From Bdellovibrio sp. ZAP7 (GTDB lineage Bacteria > Bdellovibrionota_B > Oligoflexia > Oligoflexales > RGVZ01), in assembly GCA_945900755.1 (NCBI GenBank), contig CAMDKS010000030.1, positions 1-38,035 on the forward strand: a DNA stretch of 38,035 nt, in the 5' to 3' direction. The stretch's first letter is position 1; each line of letters begins with the position of its first letter. Of the stretch, positions 31,798 to 38,035 are shown piece after piece. The position numbers were made by a program, and so were the translations under genes. The notes under the pieces are model-generated. The model was not told the origin of the DNA and did not search any database. It worked only from the letters and a program-made list of their open reading frames with translations.

Positions 31798-32910
31798 TTA
31801 CGGAGCGTATTGGAATACGCGGCCGCAATGTTTAGAAAATGATTCAATTGTTCCTGCGACAGGGCTGCCGCTGCAAGCTGCAGCGAGGCCGGACCATGTA
31901 TTAACCGTTGAACAAATATTACCGATATTTTTAGCTGTTCCTACTGGATGACTAGGAACACCTTCAATGTTTTTCGCATTGTGAGGAGGAATTGACAGTG
32001 TACTTGAATAGTAAGTGTCCATGGGAGGAACTCCTTTACTAGAAGCGTAGCTAAATAGGCTCAGAACTGATTTTGCAGCGTTACATCCAATGGAAAAGGC
32101 TTGGGTAAAGCAGGTCGGTGACGATGGAACTGGAACGGACATTCCAGCAAATCTACCTAAATAAGCTACAAGGTTGGTCACTGTAAATTCACAAGCACTC
32201 ATTGAAATTCCCTGGGAAGTACACCATGCTTGGGAAGCAGTGTTGTATCCCCAAAGAGCAACGCTGCCGCCAATGGGTGTCGATACGTCGTTAATTGCGG
32301 CTTGTGCTATAGATTGTAAAACCCCGAGAGCACAGTCGCCCACGGAAAGGAAGAATAATCCTAGATCTGAATAGAACCTTGCCCATGCAGCTGCTGCTGC
32401 ACCCGCAGCTGCATGGTGTTCTGCGCGGAGGCTCGCAGCCTTCTTTTTTAATTCGAGTTTCAATGGAATGAGCGAATTGATTTGATCAGTCGAACATGCC
32501 CTGTCTGCATGGAAGCTGACTGGGGTAATCGCAGTTGCTGCTCTGTCTGCCGAGAAAGCTCTGGCCAGTCTTGTACTTGGAAGACCGATTCCTGCAAATT
32601 GCAATGCACGTTGTGCCAATGTCACGACGGTAGAGCAATTACCTTCTGGGGCTCCGGAATCTCCGGCTAAAATTCTATAGGTCGCATTGGATATAACCCA
32701 GGCTGCGTCATAACTAACTGTAAGGGAAGTATCGTATCCTTTATAGTCACCTGGGATGCTCTTCCTAACCACCCGAAATGCCTCGACACTTGGTCCACCA
32801 ACAATATTCGCAATCCCGCAAAATTTTTCCCGATCAGCATCGCCCAAGGTGATAGGAGTCGCAATAATTGCTGCACCGCTTGTATCAGTTAGTGTTGGAC
32901 AATCCGCCAT
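31798..32910 (-). CDS. Cysteine-containing hypothetical protein
   Basis: The 370-residue frame has about a dozen cysteines (DCPTLTD, KFCGIAN, EGNCSTVV, RACSTDQ, GDCALGV, AWCTSQG, TCFTQAFSIGCN, NICSTV, AACSGS, KHCGRVF). It has a central Ala-rich helical stretch (LRAEHHAAAGAAAAAWARFY) and then a hydrophobic region. No signal peptide is seen and no ribosome site precedes ATG 32910. It may be the C-terminal part of a longer secreted protein, or an exported protein whose true start lies further upstream. No family recognised. It is bracketed by related hairpins (31650-31675, 33048-33085). Confidence 0.6.
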   Translation of the reverse strand: MADCPTLTDTSGAAIIATPITLGDADREKFCGIANIVGGPSVEAFRVVRKSIPGDYKGYDTSLTVSYDAAWVISNATYRILAGDSGAPEGNCSTVVTLAQRALQFAGIGLPSTRLARAFSADRAATAITPVSFHADRACSTDQINSLIPLKLELKKKAASLRAEHHAAAGAAAAAWARFYSDLGLFFLSVGDCALGVLQSIAQAAINDVSTPIGGSVALWGYNTASQAWCTSQGISMSACEFTVTNLVAYLGRFAGMSVPVPSSPTCFTQAFSIGCNAAKSVLSLFSYASSKGVPPMDTYYSSTLSIPPHNAKNIEGVPSHPVGTAKNIGNICSTVNTWSGLAAACSGSPVAGTIESFSKHCGRVFQYAP

Positions 32911-32972
32911 AAAAATGCGATTTTCAATTTAATTTCAGTCTTTTGCTCACGTTTATTTAAGTTGCTAGGGGT

Positions 32973-32993
32973 CGTATTTATTGCGGCACTACA
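32973..32993 (+). repeat. Element C end motif, partial copy 4
   Basis: TATTTATTGCGGCACTACAC matches the 3' end of the C elements (TGATTATTGCGGCACTACAG) only over the last ~20 bases. It lies in the 168-base gap between the unknown gene and comM. Confidence 0.5.
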
Positions 32994-33047
32994 CCGTCTG
33001 GACGCGTCAATGGCGATGTCGCAACTGGGAATCTTTTGATTCTTTTG

Positions 33048-33085
33048 TAACTAGTCTCTGGCGCAAAAGCGCCAGAGACTAGTTA
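33048..33085. repeat. Perfect 17-bp hairpin at the comM 3' end
   Basis: TAACTAGTCTCTGGCGC and GCGCCAGAGACTAGTTA enclose AAAA. The comM stop codon (33079-33081) lies inside its right arm. The sequence following it on the comM strand (GTTACAAAAG) is not a proper U-run, so it may terminate comM weakly or serve as a segment border. Confidence 0.7.
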
Positions 33086-34734
33086 GGTAGAATCTCGCCT
33101 CTTAGTATAGCAGCGGACCAAGCCTGCCAACCCCATGCCCGCTCCACATCCTGCTTGGTGACGGTGTCGCGATCTTCGACATCAGCGATGGTTCGAGCGA
33201 CTCGAAGGCATCTAGTGAGACTGCGTGCACTAGCATGGTGTGAAATAATGTGTTGAATCATTTGGATCGATTCATCAGCAGGAATTCCAAACGTACTTAG
33301 AATATGCATCGCTGGAATGTCGCGATTTAAGACAGCTCCTGTGTACCTTTGCCGCTCGGCCGCTCGGCTGCGAGCCTGCCGCACAGTTTCGCGCATTCTT
33401 GAGGTTTTATTTGATCCTTGATTTTTGTGAGCGAAAAGTGTGGCCATTTGGTCGGACGGCTCCTCCATGTTAATTTGAATATCAATGCGGTCTTGTAAGG
33501 CGCCGGACAAGCGACCACGGTACGCCTTTATGCGCGAGGGAGGACAATCACACTTTCGCCGTCGGCTGGAACCCCAGCCGCACGGACAATTATTGGCAGC
33601 CGCCACCAGTAAAATTTTTGCGTTCCAAACACTGAACGCTCCCGCACGACTGACCGCAACTTCTCCATTCTCAATGGGTTCGCGTAACCCCTCTAAGACG
33701 TCGCGATGAAATTCTGGCAGCTCATCCAAAAACAAAACACCGCCGCTGGCCAGTGACATTTCCCCTGGAGCCGTTGCCGTGCCAACCATTGCAGCCAGAG
33801 ATGTATAGTGGTGGGGTGCCCGGTAAGGAGGAATTCCTGAAATGATGGACGGAGAAACTTGGGAGCTTACGGCGCTATGGATGCATAACGCTTTGAGATG
33901 ATCTTCCGAATTCATAGGCGGCAATAGACTTCCAAGCCTTCGTGCGAACATACTTTTACCGGTGCCAGGCGATCCCTTCATGAGCACGCTATGCATGCCT
34001 GTTGCAGCCACCAAAGCGACCAACTCCATGAGGGGAGTAAGGTCCATGTCATCAAAATTTGGTTCGTCCGTGCGAATGCTTGCAGGCTCGTGCGCAGGAA
34101 CTTCTCCACCTGCTCCGGTCACAAGCCAGGAAATGACTTCGCCAACCGTGTTGAAGCCGTGAAAGCGGAATCCCTTTTTCTGGGCATCGGTGACTTGACC
34201 TAGAGAATGCAATTCCTTTAAATTATCTTTTGCGACGACAATGCCACTTAGCCCATGACTCATCGCTGCCGAGGCCCAGGAGACGACTCCGCTGACCGGC
34301 CGCAACTCTCCGTTTAATCCGACCTCGGCCGCAAACATCCACTGTTCGCAGTTTATGCGCCAATCTGTTTGAGCTACCACGGCGGCAAGGCCGACACAGA
34401 GTGCGAGATCAAGGTGGCTGCGATCAATTTTAGCCTCCGCCGGGCTCACGCTAATTAATATTTTGCGAGAGGGGGCCGTCCAACCAATTCGCTCCAATGC
34501 GGTGCGAGCGCGCTCTTTGCCGTCCTCGCAAACTTGCCCAGCACTGCCAATCATCGTGATCCCCGAGAATCCACGCGCCTGTGCACATTCGATTCTCAGA
34601 GGTGTCGCTGTTTTTCCGTGTTGGGTGGCAGACCATACAACGGCCACTCGACCCTCGTCGAAATCGTGGTCGGCCGTGGTTTCGGCCAAATGCTTGGTCG
34701 GCAATTCCTGAGTGTCGATCTGGTCAATTTTCAT
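33079..34734 (-). CDS. comM: Mg-chelatase-like AAA helicase ComM (YifB)
   Basis: ComM is a hexameric AAA+ helicase that promotes branch migration during natural transformation and recombination. The N-terminal ChlI_1 domain (residues ~20-210) starts ATPLRIECAQARGFSGITMI and includes RSHLDLALCVGLAA. The AAA core has LMKGSPGTGKSMFARRL (P-loop ~256-263), GGVLFLDELPEFHRDVLEGL (Walker B ~ residue 333) and NCPCGWG...CDCPPS, a cysteine-rich loop typical of the family. ISGIPPYRAPHH and the C-terminal helical lid follow. 551 residues, a little longer than the usual ~510. ATG 34734 with GGAG five bases upstream. Confidence 0.94.
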   Translation of the reverse strand: MKIDQIDTQELPTKHLAETTADHDFDEGRVAVVWSATQHGKTATPLRIECAQARGFSGITMIGSAGQVCEDGKERARTALERIGWTAPSRKILISVSPAEAKIDRSHLDLALCVGLAAVVAQTDWRINCEQWMFAAEVGLNGELRPVSGVVSWASAAMSHGLSGIVVAKDNLKELHSLGQVTDAQKKGFRFHGFNTVGEVISWLVTGAGGEVPAHEPASIRTDEPNFDDMDLTPLMELVALVAATGMHSVLMKGSPGTGKSMFARRLGSLLPPMNSEDHLKALCIHSAVSSQVSPSIISGIPPYRAPHHYTSLAAMVGTATAPGEMSLASGGVLFLDELPEFHRDVLEGLREPIENGEVAVSRAGAFSVWNAKILLVAAANNCPCGWGSSRRRKCDCPPSRIKAYRGRLSGALQDRIDIQINMEEPSDQMATLFAHKNQGSNKTSRMRETVRQARSRAAERQRYTGAVLNRDIPAMHILSTFGIPADESIQMIQHIISHHASARSLTRCLRVARTIADVEDRDTVTKQDVERAWGWQAWSAAILRGEILPN

Positions 34735-35204
34735 AGGGTCTCCTAGGGATTTGTTAAGGAGATCCTGTCACGATTGAAGCGTTTTGCCACAGGCCTAAAT
34801 ATTTCAAAAAAGGCGGAGGATAGGGGAAAATGCTGGATCCAAGTAGCTGATTTTACATTCTCTGGTTGTCACGGTCGGTTTGGAGTATGCGGCACGCCGC
34901 TCAGTCACGGGTAGGGTTAAATGCTAAACCTGAGTGTGGTCGTGTGGTCGTTGGCCGATATTTTTGCTGCCTTGTTTGTCCCGACTCAAATGAGGGAACA
35001 TTCTGAAATTACTGCCAAACATGGATGTCAAAAGCACTACAATTTTGCTTAAAAATTTGTTATGTTAACCCATCAAAAATGTCTTGGGCGGACGTCCGTA
35101 GCGTTTGCCTGAATTTTAGAGTGATTGATTTGACGTAAATTATTTGGCGAATTTAGTTTTAAATTCTGTCTGCATATTCTGATAATCGGATAGCGAGGCC
35201 TCCT
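34735..35204. other. Divergent intergenic region comM / argS
   Basis: The 470-base non-coding gap contains no convincing gene or strong terminator. On the plus strand TTGACG (35130-35135) with a weak TTAGTT 17 bases on is a candidate argS promoter. GATAAT (35181-35186) lacks a good -35. No RNA gene or riboswitch consensus was recognised. Confidence 0.35.
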
Positions 35205-36995
35205 TTGACCATTCAACTTGACCCCTGTAAATCTTATCTTTCATCGGCCATTTTTGGCGCGATTTCGAGCCTTGACGGCGGAGATCAGATTGGCGTCAAG
35301 TCGGAAGATATTTTTGGAATGCTAGAAAAACCTCGGCAAGACGATATGGGTGATTTTGCCTTGCCGTGTTTTCGTTTCGCAAAGGCATTAAAGATTGCGC
35401 CACCAAAGGTTGCAGCGACTCTCGCAGAATGTCTCGCAAAGGATCCAAGTGGCTGGGTTGCACGAGTTGTGACAGTGAATGCGTTTTGCAATATCTACAT
35501 AAACAAGAACAAAATGGCCGCAAGTATTATTCCTGATGTGTTGTCTGGAACTGCATTTTCTTATCCAGTGGCTCCAAAAAATTCGCACGCTAGAGTGATG
35601 GTCGAGTACTCACAGCCAAATACCCACAAAGAATTTCATGTGGGACATTTGCGCAATGTTTGTCTAGGTAGTTCTCTTGTAAAATTGTTTCGCTACTGCG
35701 GCTATGACGTTGTCGCAGCCAACTATTTTGGGGACGAAGGTGCCCACATCGCCAAATGCCTTTGGATGATGAAAAAATCGGGGAAACAACCGCCAGCAGG
35801 CGTCGATAAAGGTGCGTGGTTGGGCGAATTTTATGTGGCCGCCACCCGAGCTCTTGATAAGGCGGAGGGTGACGAGCTGGCTGGCATCGAAGCAGAAATA
35901 TCCAATATCCTTTCGGGCATCGAAAGCAAATCAGGGCCATGGCACGACCTGTGGCGGGAAACTAGAACTTGGTCCCTTGACGCCTATAAATCTATTTATC
36001 AGTGGGTGGGTGCAGAATTTGACCGAGACTTTTTTGAGTCAGAGGTCAGCCGCGAATCGCAAGTGATTGTCGAAGAGTACCTAAAAAAAGGTGTTTTCAA
36101 AGAAGATCAAGGTGCTGTTGGTGCTGATCTTGCCGATTATAAACTAGGATTTATGTTGGCTAGAAAACGCGACGGCAACACACTTTATGCAACCAAGGAT
36201 TTAGCCTTAGCGCGCCGAAAATTCGATGAATTTAAAATTGACCGCAGTATTTACGTCGTAGCCAACGAGCAAAATCATCACTTCCGCCAGGTATTCAAAA
36301 CCTTAGAGTTAATGGGTTTTCCTCAGGCGACAAAATGTGTGCATTTAAGTTACGGAATGGTCGTGTTGCCTGACGGCAAGATGAGCTCGCGCGCAGGGAA
36401 CACCGTGCCTTTCATGACCCTGAAAGAATCAATTCTGCAGGAGTTGCATCTCATCCTCGACAAATATAAGGGTGACTGGTCGGACGAAGAAATTCATGAA
36501 ACCGCCAAACGCCTTTGTATCGGTGCTTTGAAGTACGGAATGTTGCAGGCAGATCCGGCGCGGGAAATTGTTTTTGATCTCAAAGATTGGCTAAGTTTTG
36601 AGGGCAATACCGGGCCCTATCTAATGTACAGCTATGCTCGAACGATGTCGATTATTCGTAAAGCTGCAGAGAGCGGGCATAAGCCGTGGAGTGCTGAAGA
36701 GTCTCAAAAATTTAAATTTACAATCGAAGCAGCCAGTGAACATGAACTACTGCGCGCCATATATGACTTCAATACGGTGGTCCTTGAGGCCACGGAACAG
36801 TGCCGGCCAAGTCATCTATGTAGTCATTTGTATAATATGTGTAAGTCGTTCAACCGTTTTTACACGGATGTCCCTGTACTCAAGGCGGATAGTGCGGAAA
36901 TTATTCGAATGCGTTTGAGTCTTATTCTTGCGTTTGCAAAGACGTTAAGGGAAGGCCTAGGGCTAGTCGGTATAACGCCCCCTGAGCGAATGTAG
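35205..36995 (+). CDS. argS: Arginine-tRNA ligase (ArgRS)
   Basis: Class I aminoacyl-tRNA synthetase that charges tRNA-Arg with arginine at the expense of ATP. The Arg-tRNA N-terminal domain (DPCKSYLSSAIFGAISSLDG) is followed by EYSQPNTHKEFHVGHLRN; the HIGH-like HVGH is near residue 145. VVAANYFGDEGAHIAKCLW and the KMSK-like DGKMSSRAGN near residue 392 follow. GNTGPYLMYSYARTMSIIRK and the C-terminal DALR anticodon domain complete the enzyme. Length 596 residues is within the family's range. I accept TTG 35205: GCGAGG ends six bases upstream and no earlier ATG is in frame near the domain start. It appears monocistronic. Confidence 0.95.
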   Translation: MTIQLDPCKSYLSSAIFGAISSLDGGDQIGVKSEDIFGMLEKPRQDDMGDFALPCFRFAKALKIAPPKVAATLAECLAKDPSGWVARVVTVNAFCNIYINKNKMAASIIPDVLSGTAFSYPVAPKNSHARVMVEYSQPNTHKEFHVGHLRNVCLGSSLVKLFRYCGYDVVAANYFGDEGAHIAKCLWMMKKSGKQPPAGVDKGAWLGEFYVAATRALDKAEGDELAGIEAEISNILSGIESKSGPWHDLWRETRTWSLDAYKSIYQWVGAEFDRDFFESEVSRESQVIVEEYLKKGVFKEDQGAVGADLADYKLGFMLARKRDGNTLYATKDLALARRKFDEFKIDRSIYVVANEQNHHFRQVFKTLELMGFPQATKCVHLSYGMVVLPDGKMSSRAGNTVPFMTLKESILQELHLILDKYKGDWSDEEIHETAKRLCIGALKYGMLQADPAREIVFDLKDWLSFEGNTGPYLMYSYARTMSIIRKAAESGHKPWSAEESQKFKFTIEAASEHELLRAIYDFNTVVLEATEQCRPSHLCSHLYNMCKSFNRFYTDVPVLKADSAEIIRMRLSLILAFAKTLREGLGLVGITPPERM

Positions 36996-37144
36996 CGCTT
37001 TTCTTTGATGTGCGAAATTTATTTTTTAGTGAGGCAATTTGTGCTAGGTTTTGAGCTGGCTACGCTGTTATTGGGCGTGCAAGAGGTGTCGCTCCATGGG
37101 CTGACATCCGGCTTCGATTGAAGGCGCCTGAAGTGGACGGTCCA

Positions 37145-37186
37145 ATCACTAACTTTAAGTTGGCAGCATAATAAAGCGGTAGTACA
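37145..37186. repeat. Decayed copy of hairpin element B
   Basis: The right arm and loop (GGCAG, TAATAAAGCGGTAGTACA) at 37162-37186 match the full copies. The left side (ATCACTAACTTTAAGTTGG) is a decayed left arm. It lies ten bases before the stop of the terminal minus-strand gene, showing that the family is not limited to the 15-22 kb island. Confidence 0.7.
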
Positions 37187-37195
37187 GGGCAGTTT

Positions 37196-37876
37196 CTATG
37201 CCTTTTTAGATTTTGAGTTGCTGGCATCATGATGCGTTAGGACTGGAGAGAATTCTGACATAAATCTCCCATTTTTCATCCCCGCTGTTGGATGTTGAGG
37301 TGGCTTGCAAGCCCAATAGCAATGCCTTTCCTGATCTTTTGCCATCAGTAATAACCTCGGATTGTCCTTCCAGTCTCCGGTATTCCACTCGCGGGCATCG
37401 CCGTTGAGATGCTCTAAAATTGCCTTTTCGCTGATAAGGATGCCGTCCAATATCTGAGGATTAATTCGCCCCACTCGGACTGAATTGTCTGGATAGCGAA
37501 TAACAGAAAACAGCATAATTGGCTTACTTCGTCCTTGCTCGGGCGGGAGATTCAAAATTTTTGGCTTCTTGTGCCCGTCATAGTCGCCCTTTTTAATCAT
37601 CAGCATGTTAGGATTATTGAACCAATTGCCGGAATTCCAATCCGAGTCATCTCCCCTTGTGTGACGTAGTACGGCCTCAGTTGTAAATAAAATCGCATCA
37701 AAATTGTTAGGATCAACTGAACTGAACGAAACGCTGTGATCAGGATTCTGATGGGTAAACAAAAATTCAACCAGTTCGCCCCGTACATCTTCTTTTTTCA
37801 AAGGATCTCCTGACATTTTGTGTAAAATTTTACTGTGCGTCATCGTAACATAACCAAATAATACCGTCAAATTCAT
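37196..37876 (-). CDS. Hypothetical protein with internal duplication
   Basis: The 226-residue soluble protein contains two similar ~70-residue units. The first has VDPNNFDAILFTTEAVLRHT then DWNSGNWFNNPNMLMIKKGD. The second has INPQILDGILISEKAILEHL then EWNTGDWKDNPRLLLMAKDQ. The conserved core is 'NxxILDxIL..E.(A/I)...H..G(D/A)...(D/E)WN(S/T)G(N/D)W..NP..L(L/M)M'. No family recognised. The start is uncertain: ATG at 37876, 37843 and 37816 lack clear ribosome sites, and the last would still leave both units whole. The remaining ~159 bases to the window end show nothing interpretable. Confidence 0.6.
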   Translation of the reverse strand: MNLTVLFGYVTMTHSKILHKMSGDPLKKEDVRGELVEFLFTHQNPDHSVSFSSVDPNNFDAILFTTEAVLRHTRGDDSDWNSGNWFNNPNMLMIKKGDYDGHKKPKILNLPPEQGRSKPIMLFSVIRYPDNSVRVGRINPQILDGILISEKAILEHLNGDAREWNTGDWKDNPRLLLMAKDQERHCYWACKPPQHPTAGMKNGRFMSEFSPVLTHHDASNSKSKKA

Positions 37877-38035
37877 GCGGTCTTGGAGCAGGGCTACCGC
37901 ATCTAAATTGCCATGATTTTGAGAGGTTATGATTTTCCTGTTAATCGTACATCAGTCTATTTTAGTTTATGAACTCCTTTTCCAAATTTCCGCTCTTCCG
38001 TTCTTCCGCGTTCAATTCGGTGCTGCGGATCACCC

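Noticed and set aside
33048-33085. attC site because GTTAGGT fits GTTRRRY
   Set aside because: The hairpin is perfectly paired apart from its loop, lacks the unpaired spacer bases of attC, and the 5' side does not fit RYYYAAC. It is reported as a hairpin only.

Overview
The window looks like a chromosomal segment of a Gram-negative bacterium, most plausibly a deltaproteobacterium-like lineage such as Bdellovibrionota. That placement is an inference from gene content: diderm lipoproteins, an outer-membrane-like protein, ComM, a class IIB aldolase and a repeat protein with 'DGATGCVTTA' units. No rRNA or tRNA gene was seen that could settle it.

Layout. 1-14.0 kb is ordinary core genome: a PilZ-like protein, engB, then mutL-miaA followed by an unknown helical protein and a TPR protein. 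After these come a minus-strand htpG-ubiE pair with a good promoter, a lipoprotein gene with its own promoter and terminator, an FKBP-type lipoprotein and a two-gene envelope operon. 14.2-30.2 kb is an accessory island. It holds Fic, AlbA_2/HATPase_4, an AbiGi-like protein, two AAA-DUF4143 genes (one intact, one truncated), MazEF, two HEPN-MNT modules (one intact, one broken), a NERD-helicase, a CAP-domain lipoprotein and at least eight gene relics. 30.3-37 kb returns to core genes (class II fructose-bisphosphate aldolase, comM, argS), interrupted by one hairpin-flanked unknown gene. The window ends in an unknown protein with two internal repeats.

The most unusual part is 15.1-25.2 kb. Defence or toxin-antitoxin genes, intact and broken, are separated by several families of short repeats: a ~58-bp element present five times in one orientation with a built-in TATAAT, a 47-bp perfect hairpin present twice plus a decayed copy, a GGCGCC-arm element, and a ~55-bp element ending in GCGGCACTACA. 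The array looks like a cassette array, but I see no integrase and no canonical integron attC sequence. Inside it are two fragments of a reverse transcriptase (15401-15500 and 23960-24444, minus strand). The longer one keeps the GLPIGNL motif and the C-terminal region but has lost the catalytic YxDD segment. It lies tail-to-tail with a secreted-type repeat protein gene whose C-terminus looks truncated, and a second fragment of that repeat protein lies at 19692-19793. I read this as the remains of a diversity-generating-retroelement-like or related RT system; that reading is inference.

A separate ~120-bp long-palindrome family occurs three times (1-111, 22171-22292, 31505-31623). Its arms differ between copies but stay complementary within each copy.
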